A stretch of 64,000 bases of DNA from Microstegium vimineum (taxonomy: Eukaryota; Streptophyta; Magnoliopsida; Poales; Poaceae): the NCBI GenBank assembly GCA_022036555.1, contig CM039129.1, positions 29,066,553 through 29,130,552 on the forward strand. The letters are read 5' to 3'. Of this stretch, positions 34,744-44,615 are shown in pieces. Each line of letters opens with the position of its first letter. Within the stretch, counting starts at the first letter, position 1. The position numbers and the translations under genes are program-made. Below the pieces are notes generated by a model, which worked only from the letters and a program-made list of their open reading frames with translations, had not been told where the DNA came from and made no database searches.

Positions 34744-36835
34744 CACACGGGAAGCCTTTCAGGTTGTATTTGTCTGCCGATGACGGTGTTATCGGATCAG
34801 CCTTAATTCAAGAATTTGAAGGGAAAGAACGTGTGATATATTATTTAAGCAGAAGGTTGGTGGATGCCGAAACAAGGTATTTGGCCATAGAGAGATTATG
34901 CTTATGTTTATATTTCTCTTGCATAAAATTGAGGCATTATTTATTGTCGGCTGAATACACTGTTATCTGCAAAGATGATGTGGTTAAGTATATGTTGTCG
35001 ATGCCGATATTAAGTGGGAGAATCGGTAAATGGATTTTGGCACTTTCAGAGTTTGATCTGAAGCATGAATCGGCTAAGGCAGTTAAGGGTCAGGTGATGG
35101 CTGATTTCGTTACTCAACATTGCAATGTGGTAAGCTCTGTGGAGATTGCTCCTTGGACTTTGTTCTTTGATGGGTCTACATGCAAAGAAGGAGTAGGTAT
35201 CGGCATTATTTTAATCTCACCCCGCGGACGAAAATATGAAATCTCATTGCCGATTGTTGCTACCTCAACAAACAATCAGGCTGAGTACCAGGCTCTACTA
35301 AAGGGGTTGGAATTACTCAGGGAGGTACGTGCCGATGCTGTTGAAATATTCGGTGATTCTATGTTGGTAATTAACCAATTGATTGGGACATATGAATGCC
35401 GAAGTGAAGTGTTGATTGCACACCATGAGAAGTGTTTACGGTTATTAAAAGAATTCAAAGAGTACCGCCTTGAGCATATTCCTAGGTTGCATAATGAAGA
35501 GGCCAATCGGTTAGCACAGAATGCTTCAGGATATCAGCCGATTCAGGAAGTCATGACATCGGTAATAGTTGCCGATGACTGGAGAAAAGAAATTGCCGAT
35601 TACTTAAGAGATCCGTCCAAGAAAGTTGATAGGTGTTTAAGGTTCCAAGCCACCAAGTATGTGCTCCTTGACAATGAATTGCATTATCGGACAATTGATG
35701 GGGTTTTGCTCAGATGCCTTGGTAAAGAGGAATCAAAAGAATTGATGGGCGAGATCCATGAGGGTGTGTGTGGAGCACATCAATCGGCATTCAAGATGAA
35801 GTGGATGATTAGGCAGAATGGATATTATTGGCCGACAATTCTTGAGGATTGCTTCAACTATTTTAAGGGATGCCAGGATTGTCAGAAGTTTGGTAATGTA
35901 CAGAGGGTACCTGCATCGGCAATGAATCCTATAATCAAGCCTTGGTCGTTTAGAGGATGGGCTATTGATCTCATCGGCCAAATTTATCCACCGTCAAGCA
36001 AGGGGCATAAGTTTATACTCGTTGCTACCGATTACTTTACAAAATGGGTTGAGGCAATTCCTTTGAAAAAGGTGACATTGGCAAACATGGTGGATTTTGT
36101 AAAAGAACATATTGTTTACCAATTCGGTATTCCTCAAACTATTACTACCGATCAAGGAACCATGTTCACATCGGGAGAGTTTGATGAATTTGCTGCTAGT
36201 ATGGGGTTCAAAGTATTAAACTCTTCTCCTTATTATGCTCAAGCTAACGGTCAGGCTGAAGCAACTAATAAAGGAGTTATCAAGCTTATCAAACGCAAGA
36301 TTGAAGAGAACCCTAGAAGGTGACATGTGGTGTTAAATGAAGCCCTATGGTCGTATCAGATGGCGTGTCATGGTGCAACCAAAGTTTCGCCGTATCAGTT
36401 AGTCTATGGACACGATGTTGTCCTAACTTGAGAAATTAAAACTGGTTCCAAGCGATTATCTTTTCAAGATCAATTGACAACCGATGATTATGATACTCTT
36501 ATGAAGGATGAGTTAGAAGATTTAGCAAGTCATCGGTTAAGGGCTTTGATCAGTATTGAAGAGAACAAGAGAACGGTTGCCAGATGGTATGATAAGAAGG
36601 TGAAGGTGAAGCAATTTGCCGATGGCGATCTGGTATGGAAGTTGATTTTACCGATTGGGACTAAGAGTTCTAAGTTTGGAAAATGGTCTCCTAATTGGGA
36701 AGGTCCTTATCGGATAAAACAGTCTGCTCCTGGCAATGCCTATATTTTGGAAACTCTCGAAGGAGTTGCGTTTTCCAGAGCAATCAATGGAAAATACTAA
36801 AAGAAATATTACCCTAGTATTTGGGTAGATGCATA
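34744..36835 (+). pseudogene. dual RNase H and integrase of element B
   Basis: The first RNase H (I-Y-Y-L-S-R-R-L-V-D-A-E-T-R-Y) is followed by a second with F-F-D-G-S-T-C-K-E-G-V-G-I-G, N-N-Q-A-E-Y-Q-A-L and G-D-S-M-L-V-I-N-Q, matching the extra archaeal-type RNase H of Tat elements (D, E, D visible). Integrase follows: C-Q-D-C-Q-K-F-G zinc region, W-A-I-D-L-I-G, T-D-Q-G-T-M-F and G-Q-A-E-A-T-N, so the DDE triad is present. TGA codons at 36,321 and 36,429 stand where Trp is expected. The C-terminal part (W-Y-D-K-K-V-K-V; N-W-E-G-P-Y-R-I) reads on to about 36,800. Confidence 0.85.
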
Positions 36836-36961
36836 AGGTATCCGTTTGAATGCCGATGAAAGAAAAAGTTATGAGACATCGGTAAAAACATACTGGCATT
36901 ATATTACAGAGCAAAATCAAGTGTTATTGTTACATTTGCCGATATAATGAATTGTAGCAAA

Positions 36962-39900
36962 TTACAACAAGGATTGGATAGCTGATATCGCACGCGGGCG
37001 AATTTGCTCTATCTCTTCCATCTCCCTAGCATCATCATCGGTAGACCCTTCAGCTGGTTTGATCTTCTTCTTCAACAGAATAGCTTGTCGGACGTTGTTG
37101 TCCCTTTCTTGTCGCAGAGCTTTAATGGTGTCAGGCAGTTGAGCTTTCTTTTGGTTGACTATGTTCAAGGCTTCTTCAACCCTTTTTAGTTTAGTCAACA
37201 ACTCCTCTCTCCTTGTCGATAGGTGAACTATCTCTTGCTCAAGGTTGGCGCCGGAAGCTTCTGCTTGGCCGATGTCCTTATGCTTCTCATCGGCAACTTG
37301 CTTGAACTTAAGCATTTCTTCTTCGAGCTTCGATCGAGCGGTCCTATCGGCTATGCGACGAGAAAGCCTTTGATATTGAAGTTGCTTGCTCTCAAGAAAC
37401 GCTGCCTGGAAGAGTGTTTCTTCTATATTGGCAGACAGGTGACCTTGGATCTCCTTGAAAGTTGTCTTTGCTGCAGTCGAATCTTGGACGAGAAGAGATG
37501 TATCTTGTTGCAGTAGAAACAGCAGTGTTTCAAGCTTGAGTTTGACATCTGCCGATAGAGCTAGAGCGGAGCTTTCTTCGTCTTCATCTTCATCGGGAAG
37601 GTTGACGACGAAGGAGAATAAGCTATCTGCTGGAGCAGAGCCTTCTTGGTTTTCGTCTTCGTCAGGAATGTTGACGCCGAAGGAGAACAGACTGTCCGGG
37701 GAGTCTTGGGCCTGAAATAGAAAAGGTTAAAATTTGCCGAACACAAAGTTGTACTGCAAGTTTTTAGATAATCGGTTTACCATCTTGAAGCGGATTTCTT
37801 GCCTAGGACTTGGCAAGTCGGCTGGTATGGCCTCATCCTGGAAATCGGCAATGGTTGCCGATGAGCACGCCTCCGTAGAAGGAGTGGTCGGTACTGTTGG
37901 TGTTGTTGCTGGTGCTGCTTCTGCTGTGGTAGTTGACCTTAGTGGTGGTGATGTTGTCCTCTGATCAAGAGTTTCCTCAAGTATAGGTGTTGGTGCCGAT
38001 GTCGATGCTGTTGCAGCTAGTTCCTGCGGTATTGTTGCCTGGTCGGGAGCTTTGTCCATCGGCTGCTCGGGAATGGACGCCGACGATGGTTCTGCCGTTG
38101 GTGCGTCGGCGGTTGGTGATGCGACTGGAGTTGATGGTGTAGATGGAGTAGCTAGCCTCAGACGTCTCTTCTTCCTCGGAGCAGCGGTTGGTGAACTGGC
38201 CCGTTTTGGTTGAGAAGCCTGGGGGGCATCGGCGGCAGGAGCTGGAGAGGCTTGTACGTTTGAAGCAACTGCCGATGACCTCACTGCCTAAAAATATTTG
38301 GTACAAGTTACATGGAATGAATATTGCCGATAAGCAGTTTATGATCGGTGTAAATAAAACTGAAACTTACTGTGAAAGCTCGTGCCAAAATGGCAGCGGC
38401 AGCCGATGGAGTAGCAGTGGTCGTTGTAGGCGTCGACCTTGGCTTCAGAGTGACTTTGGGGATCCTCTGAGGAGTGAAGGCAGCCTGTGTAGGAGCATTA
38501 TTGCCGATGACTGGGCTCATCACTCGAACGCGGAAGGGCTTGCCACTCTTGCTCACTCGGGGAATTGGATCGTCGACCTGTAGTAAGAGAAAGTCAGATG
38601 CTGATGGTAGAAGTAAATAGTGAGATACATTGGGATAAAGAAACTTACTGCATCATCGGGAATGACGTAATCGGTGTCAATCAAGTGCCGATAATAATGT
38701 GATGACTTGCCGAACAGCTGGCCTCTCCATTCTTTCCACCAAGATTTGTATAGCTCTGTCATGAATGATGTTGGTGCCCAGGAAGATAGGTCGATGTCTG
38801 ATGTGTCGGCATCGGGAGGAAGATTGACAACCTTGTTCCAGTCCATGGCGTTGGAGATGATTTGTCTTGGTTTTACTACCTTGGAGTAGCAGAGCTTGAT
38901 CGGTAATTGGCCGAATATCAATTGTCTTGCTGCTACCAATGGGTAATAAAACTCAAAGGATGGAGGAGCATTCTTCCCAGTTCCGAAAATGTTAACTGGA
39001 ATGGCTCGGGGAACGATGCTGGCCTTCATGATTACTTCATTCTGGGGCACGTTCCAATCGGTAAGGTTGAACAATAGAGGAAATTTGTTATTCTCGTCAA
39101 CATAGGGCCACCAAAGCCGTTCTGCAACAGGGATTCCACAGTAAAACTTTTGGAAGAAAATGCCGAATTGATCTTCATTGGCATCGGTTCCTGGTAGTAC
39201 TATGATGGCTTCCCCAAAGTTGAGTGGGGGACGAATTGCCGATTCATCATCCTCATATTCATAATCTTCCGATATATCCCTTGGGAATTGTTGGTTGAAC
39301 AGATCAAATTGAAGGACCTTGTACATGTGTGCGTTCAACCACATATTCACGAACCACCAGGGACCTCCAAGGTTGTCGATGGACTCACCTAGCAACAACT
39401 TCTTGGACACTTGGTGCAGGAGATGGTATACTGATCCAAGAAGGTATCGGCCGAGAGGGAGTCTTGTTCCATCGGCAAGAAGTTCTGCTGCGGGGAGATG
39501 CATGGTGGTAGGTCCAACTGCTCTGCCACAGAAGATAAATTTTTCTAGCCACATATTCAGAAAGATGGCATGCTCCCTCTGACCTACCGATCCAGTCTTC
39601 TGGTATTCCTGGATGTAACCAGTCCAGCCGCCGATGTTGCGTGTGTTCACCTTATACTCAGCCTTCCTATTGAACAGGGTAGGGGTATCGGCAGAGGAGA
39701 CATCTAGGCCGGTAAGCATATGCACATCGGCAAGGGTGGGGGTGGCAGGTCCATGTCTGAATAAGAAAGCATTCATTGTATCGGACCAGAAGTAAGAGGC
39801 TGCCATCATCATGTTCTCATTCTTCTCCATATCGGCAATGGAGAGCCTGATGCACTGGTCTAGGTTACGTTCTGACCAGTAAACTTGCTGTGTTCTAATT

Positions 39901-40237
39901 ATTCTAAGGTACCAGTTCTTCCATCCTTTGGTAGGCCTAGGCCATGAACGGAAGGCATCTTTCCATAACCCTAGGCTAAAACACTCGGATCTGAAAGGGA
40001 TGCGTTTGGCCTCAGCATTGATCAGATTGGTGGGGTTAGGATTTCCCATTGGGCCCAGGCAGTTGAAATTGGATTGTTCAATGGGGATTACTACCTTGTT
40101 GTACAGTTCCTAGGTTTCAGAAAAATCAAAGAAAGAAAGGGGAAAATAATTACGAGATTGATGCGGGAGAGAAATTTGCAGGAAATAAAGTGAGGAAGGA
40201 GCAGATTTACCTTGGGGACGTCGAAGTTGATCGCCAT
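36962..40237 (-). CDS. antisense five-exon gene of element B: plant mobile domain protein
   Basis: Exons 40,237-40,211, 40,109-38,649, 38,577-38,371, 38,287-37,781 and 37,711-36,962 give about 983 codons ending at TAA. Each exon is a multiple of three with no stop; introns are 101, 71, 83 and 69 bases with GT-AG ends. Exon 2 encodes a plant mobile domain (PMD, aminotransferase-like; MAIN/MAIL family): F-L-F-R-H-G-P-A-T-P-T-L-A-D-V-H-M-L-T-G-L, L-P-L-G-R-Y-L-L-G-S-V-Y, L-G-G-P-W-W-F-V-N-M-W-L. Exon 4 is P/A/T-rich with the basic stretch R-K-K-R-R-L-R-L, a likely nuclear signal. Exon 5 has a repeated D-S-L-F-S-F motif and a long coiled coil. Host PMD proteins act in gene and transposon silencing; a role here is inference. 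Intron positions agree with the copy in A. Confidence 0.78.
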
Positions 40238-40391
40238 TGGTGTTGTTCGAGTTCTGCTGGAAGAGGATGTCGCCGCTTGAGTTCATGGGACTGTTCTTCG
40301 GGGTCGCCGCTAGAGTTGCCGCCGAGGTTGAAGACGAGGGCAGGTAAAGGAGAAAGTAGGCTCAGGGTAAAGAACAGATTGGATGATGGTA

Positions 40392-40400
40392 ATTTTTATA
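40392..40400 (-). promoter_or_regulatory. TATA box for the antisense PMD gene of element B
   Basis: On the minus strand GGCTTATAAAAATTACC lies about 160 bases before the ATG at 40,237, placing a start site near 40,365 and a 5' UTR of about 130 bases. A has a TATA box at the matching place. It lies between the antisense gene and the 3' LTR, so antisense transcription need not start in the LTR. Confidence 0.5.
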
Positions 40401-40643
40401 AGCCTGATAAGGGGTATTTTGGAATTTTCTTCGAACTGAGCAGGAATGTGGAAATGTATGCAATAGGTATGTGCGGCAATCGAGGAGATATGATTGGATT
40501 TATAACTGTTCATGCTGCAGTCATGGAATTTTGTTAGTAAATTGCGGTTTTGCGCGCGGTAATCGAGGAAGTCGTGCAGTCGTCTTGGAGGGGACAGTTA
40601 TAGTGGAGAGAATTTCGGCGCGTAAAATATTTTACACTCTGAA

Positions 40644-40656
40644 ATTGGGGGGCATG
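40644..40656 (+). other. polypurine tract of element B
   Basis: ATTGGGGGGCATG directly before the 3' LTR start TGTTGACACC, identical to A's tract at 28,729-28,741. Confidence 0.78.
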
Positions 40657-41711
40657 TGTTGACACCGTTTTTCGGCATGTGTCAAATGAGCTAAGACTTG
40701 CATCGATCAGTAGTCGTTTTCCATCGGCATCGGGAAGTCATCAATCAATGTTACCGATGAAGGTAGATGCTGCGAAAAGGGTAAGTTTGTTGCCAATGGA
40801 AGCTGGACGTTTCTTGCCGATATGCCGGTAAGGATGTTGCCGATGAGAGTTGAATGACTCTTGCCGATAAGAATTAATTGGTGAAGACAAGTTATCAGAA
40901 GTACAAGGTTGCCAATCGGGAAGTATTGCCGATGCCAATGGGCATGGACTACTGATGGGCACAGGGTGATGTGGCGGTTGACGTCAGCAGAAGATTGCCG
41001 GTGGTGAAAGAAGGAAGTCGCGGATTGAAGGAATCTGCCGATAGAAAGTTTTCATCGAAGAAAAGACATAAGAAAACTGGTGATTTTATACCATTATTGT
41101 TATAGTAGTTTGAGTCTGACTCTTGCATGTGTCGTTTGTTTCCTTTAAAATAGGGGTGTCTGTTTAGGAAAATAATATTGTTATTTGGGTCCGGCTCCTG
41201 CGTGAGTTAGTTATTTCCTTAAAGTTAGGAGTTTTGTTTAGGGAAGGTACGAGTCGTGTCTCAGTACAACTCTCCATGCGGGAGTATAAATATGTGCCCA
41301 AGGGCTGCGTAATAATATAACATCAATCTATCAAAAACAAATCAATTACTCTTATCTAATTTTATTGCAATTTACCCTTTTATTGCATTAGTCTTAGCTT
41401 ATTTACGAGTTCTTCAAGCTTCGATGGGCTACATCACCTTGATCTCCGTCAAACCCTTGCAAGTTCCGCGTGGGAGTAATCTGAGCCTTGACATCCGGGC
41501 GTATCGCTGTTGTCTCGTTCAGCTCTGCTCTAGTTATCCTGATCAAGTCTGAGTCTTGGCATCCGGGCGTATCGCCGTTGTCCTGTTCAGATTTTGTTCT
41601 AGTTATCGTCCTTGTCGATTAACTGGTCAAATCGACTGGCACACCTTTGGATATCGAATTTCGGGTAATAGCCCGAGGTGTTCGCAGATCCTAACGCTTT
41701 TTGTGTCAACA
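40657..41711 (+). repeat. 3' LTR of element B
   Basis: 1,055 bp, TGTTGACACC to GTGTCAACA, TATA box at 41,285. About 20 differences from the 5' LTR were noted by eye, so insertion was recent compared with the neighbouring elements. Both internal duplications of the B-type LTR are present. Followed by the target copy CATAC. Confidence 0.92.
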
Positions 41712-42477
41712 CATACCGATCGGTAGAAAGATCGTTGCTTTTCCTTATTGGCATCAGAATCCCATCATTCAGATTGTCGATGGAAACAAGGGATTGAAGA
41801 AACGAAAGAAGGTATTGGCTGATCAGAAGGGTGTTGCCGATGGAAACAGGAGAACATTGTCGATCGGGAGTATTGCCGATGGATACAGGTTGATGTGGCT
41901 GATATCAGCAGGAAGTTGCTGATGGCAATAGAAGGAAATTAAGGATTGAAAGAGTCTGACGATAGAAAGTTTCATCGTAAGGGAAACGGATAAGGAAACT
42001 AGCGATTTTATGCTAGTATTATTGTTTTAGTTTGAGTCTGACTCTTGCACGAGTCGTTTTATTTCCTTAAAAAAGGAGTTTTGTTTAGGTATGAGTCATG
42101 TCTCTGTATAACTCCTTTTACTGGAGTATAAATATGTCCCAAGAGCGGTGCAGAAAACATCAATCAATCAAATACAAAATCTATTACTTTTTATCTACTT
42201 TTTCATCATCTACTTTCATCGCATTAGTTCTAGTTTACCTACGAGTTCTTACGACGTCTCTACGGGCTGCATCTACACGACCTCTATCGCCTTCGCAAGT
42301 TCCGCGTTTTGATCAAGTTGAGCTTTGACGTCCGGGCGTATCACTGTCATCTCGTTCAATCTTGTTCTAGTTATCGTCCTTGTCGATTAACTAGTCAAAT
42401 CGACTGGCACACCTTTGGATATCGAGTTCGGGTATAAGCCCGAGGTGTTCGCAGATCCGACGCTTTTTGTGTCAACA
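41712..42477 (+). repeat. 3' LTR of element A, second piece
   Basis: Resumes at the repeated CATAC and continues ACCGATCGGTAGAAAG as in A's 5' LTR (from about 16,146). TATA box at 42,127; ends GTGTCAACA, followed by the target copy GATGC. More diverged from A's 5' LTR than the two B LTRs are from each other. Confidence 0.9.
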
Positions 42478-42905
42478 GATGCCGCTGGAGAGAATCGACA
42501 AATGCAATTATCAGAGTTGGAGGAGTGGGGAGAAAAAGCATATCACAATTCAAAGATCTACAAAGAAAGAGTCAAACGATGGCATGACAAGAAGATCAAG
42601 GAGTTCACACCCGGAGATAAAGTATTACTTTTCAATTCCAGGGTGAAGCTCTTCGGACACGAAAAGCTACGAAGCAAATGGGAAGGATCATATAAGGTAA
42701 TCAATTCATCATCCCACGGAGCAATCACACTTCAAAATGACGAAGGTACGTAAATGGTCAACGTCTTAAAATATTTCTAGAGCCTAATGAAAAATTAGAA
42801 GAAATAGACGTAATTAATTTCTACCTTTTAAGTGGATTTTAAGGCCCAATCACTTTATTTTTGCATTTCTAGGCCATGCATATATTTTTCGGTATAGAGA
42901 ACGTT
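42478..42905 (+). pseudogene. integrase C-terminal part of complex C
   Basis: Continues the integrase frame broken at 16,080. It reads N-R-Q-M-Q-L-S-E-L-E-E-W, R-W-H-D-K-K-I-K-E-F-T-P-G-D-K-V-L-L and K-L-R-S-K-W-E-G-S-Y-K-V, the C-terminal domain common to gypsy integrases. The frame closes near 42,753, where D reads slightly further; a non-coding stretch follows to the Pack-MULE. Confidence 0.82.
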
Positions 42906-43189
42906 GAGCCTTTTCCCGCTATGCCATTATGAAAGTTGGTCAATTCCTCTGTGCCCCTGAAAGATCGATTCGCACCTCTGTGCCAGCGTGTTTTTCTTCT
43001 TTTCCCTCGGAACCATTCTGTCTGTCTTCTGTTTGTTTTCCTCCGTTTAGCAGCCCTGACATGTGGGATCAGCCATGTAAGATGTCGTTTTTGCCCTCAC
43101 TCTCACTGACATGAGGACCGTGTTGATTTGGCTTGACCCCCCACTCGTGCTATGCACGGAGACGACAGAGGCGGCGCTCAGGCCCCGGG

Positions 43190-43670
43190 CTCGGCAGTGG
43201 GCGCGCGCGGCGGGCGGGTGCGGGCGGGTGCGGGTACGAGCTATCGTCGGCGGGCGCGCACGGCCGCGGGCTGCGGTGGGCGAGCGCGATCGCGAGATCT
43301 TGGCGGCGGGCGCGCGCGGCCGCGAGTCTGGACGCGCGCATGTGAAGGGCATGGTCGCGAGTGGGCGCAGGCGGCGTGGCGGGCGAGCGCGGACGTGAGC
43401 TATGGTCGGCGGGCGCGCGCAGCGAGCGAGCGCGCGCGGGCCGCAAGCTGCGGTGGGCGGGTGCGGCCGCGAGCTGCGGCAGGCGAGCGCGGGCGCGAGC
43501 TGCGGTGGGCAAGCGCGGATGCGCGGGCCGCGGGCGAGTCTGGACGTGAGCGAACGCGACGAGCGTGGCCACGAGCGAGCGAGCGCGCACGGCCGCGAGC
43601 AGCACCAGGCGCGCGTGAAAGCGAGCGTGGACGCGAGCGCAAGCGAAGGGAAGTGCCGCAGCTCACGCAG
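43190..43670. repeat. GC-rich imperfect tandem repeat array inside the Pack-MULE
   Basis: Words such as GCGCGAGCTGCGGTGGGC and GCGAGCGCGGGCGCGAGC recur at irregular spacing of tens of bases. All six frames are partly open because of base composition, giving Arg/Ala-rich strings with no recognisable domain. It abuts the captured gene fragment. Confidence 0.65.
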
Positions 43671-43674
43671 CGCT

Positions 43675-43945
43675 GTCACAGCACGCGGGAGCGGTCGTGG
43701 CGGCGCACGCGCAGCACCATGCGCTCGGGTTCCGCCATCGCCGCCCGCGCTGGTCCACGCGAGGCGCGCACCGAGGAACGCGTCCCGCGTGGTGTGGCCC
43801 TGGCCGAGCTGCAGGTACAGGCCGTCGTTGGTCCGGGAGGCCGAGGACATGACGCACGCGACGTCTGCGTCCTCCAGCCACGGCAGCGCCGCCACGTATG
43901 TGACAGCCTTGCGGAACAGCGAGTTCTTGGCACACGCACACACGC
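43675..43945 (-). pseudogene. captured gene fragment in the Pack-MULE, possibly AAA-ATPase (BCS1-like) N-terminal part
   Basis: Minus strand: L-F-R-K-A-V-T-Y-V-A-A-L-P-W-L-E-D-A-D-V, then S-R-T-N-D-G-L-Y-L-Q-L-G-Q-G-H-T and D-A-F-L-G-A-R-L-A-W-T. After a frame change it reads M-V-L-R-V-R-R-H-D-R-S-R-V-L. This order resembles the region before the ATPase domain of plant BCS1-like AAA-ATPases. Recognition is from memory of the family pattern and is moderate. The frameshift and abrupt change to repeats at about 43,675 mark it as an unproductive fragment. Confidence 0.45.
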
Positions 43946-44526
43946 ATAGCCGCTAGAGCAGCCCGAGCGAGGAGAAGAGGGAATTGTGCTTTGCTAGCTT
44001 GATAACCTCACCGTGAAGTCATGCTCACACCTAAAGCCATTTTTATTTATTAGAAAAATAAATTCAGAAAATGGAGAGAAATGGCATGCAGGGACTAACT
44101 AAAATTTCTTTGGCTCTCGAGACTAAGGGCAGTGATGTATTTTCGCACAACCGTTAGCCACCGTTAGGAGCAATTTCGGACGGAATGGTTCAGAGGGAAA
44201 ACAAGAAAAACACGCTGGCATAGAGGTGCGAATCGATCTTTCAGGGGCATAGAGGAATTGGCTAACTTTCATAATGGAATAGCGGGAAAAGGCTCGAGAA
44301 CGTTCTAGAAACGAGTGTGTAGAAGGAGCCCAGCAGAGCCCACAAAGTCAGGGCGGGCGCCCTAGGGTGTAGGGCGGCCGCCCCTCCCCTATCACCTCTC
44401 GCCGCCGCCTTTTGCACTCCCGAACCTTCTATCCTCTCTTATCTGATAAACCTTGCAGAACACTTATCCAACCATTTCTCCGCGAGATTTGCTCTGTAGA
44501 TGCTTCTAGAGGCTGTTTTCCACCCC

Positions 44527-44534
44527 TATATAAA
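44527..44534 (+). promoter_or_regulatory. internal TATA box upstream of ORF3 in complex C
   Basis: CACCCCTATATAAACAACC, 82 bases before the ORF3 ATG. About 150 bases upstream lies GGGCGGGCGCCC ... GGGCGGCCGCCC (44,351-44,382), the same GC-rich pair that precedes the TATA box in the element's LTRs. This suggests ORF3 has its own promoter, perhaps copied from the LTR. Confidence 0.5.
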
Positions 44535-44615
44535 CAACCCCTGACGTCAGCCATCATCATCATTCAATCTTTCCCTTAGCCCTTGCTTATAAGCTTGCTA
44601 GATCTCTTTGCTCCA

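Larger units (their letters stand above)
28810..41711 (+). mobile_element. element B: full-length Tat-lineage retrotransposon
   Basis: 12.9 kb, with two LTRs (28,810-29,866 and 40,657-41,711) differing at only about 2% of positions by eye and flanked by CATAC. Order: LTR, PBS, gag, zinc/linker region, protease, RT, RNase H, second RNase H, integrase, then an antisense multi-exon PMD gene, PPT and LTR. Dual RNase H and the antisense ORF define the Tat lineage. It sits in A's 3' LTR and is the youngest large insertion here. Sense genes carry at least eight lesions while the antisense gene is open throughout. Confidence 0.92.
16081..42477 (+). mobile_element. element A: Tat-lineage Ty3/gypsy element, host of B and a copia element
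   Basis: GATGC is duplicated at 16,076-16,080 and 42,478-42,482 inside C's integrase, and the broken frame rejoins across it. A has a 5' LTR (16,081-16,911), PBS, gag (16,963-18,989), a deleted pol replaced by copia sequence (to 25,205), an antisense PMD gene (28,351 down to 25,206), PPT and a 3' LTR (28,742-28,809 plus 41,712-42,477) split by element B. The antisense gene is typical of Tat elements. Confidence 0.88.
42906..44295. mobile_element. Pack-MULE: non-autonomous Mutator-like element with captured GC-rich DNA
   Basis: Terminal inverted repeats of about 115 bp begin GAGCCTTTTCCCGCTAT at both ends, with a 9-bp target duplication GAGAACGTT at 42,897-42,905 and 44,296-44,304, both typical of Mutator-like elements. 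The host sequence of C rejoins across it, matching D near 8,895. The interior (about 43,110-43,980) is extremely GC-rich and encodes no transposase. It contains what looks like a captured host-gene fragment plus a GC-rich imperfect repeat array. Grass Pack-MULEs are known for carrying GC-rich gene pieces. Confidence 0.9.

Noticed and set aside
36962..40237. Antisense PMD gene as an ordinary host gene
   Set aside because: It lies inside a complete LTR-flanked element between pol and PPT, and a homologous gene is in the same place in element A, so it belongs to the retrotransposon family.
43111..43956. Long Arg/Ala/Gly-rich open frames on both strands in the Pack-MULE
   Set aside because: All frames are open because of extreme GC content and internal repetition. 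Only the short AAA-ATPase-like pieces look protein-like.
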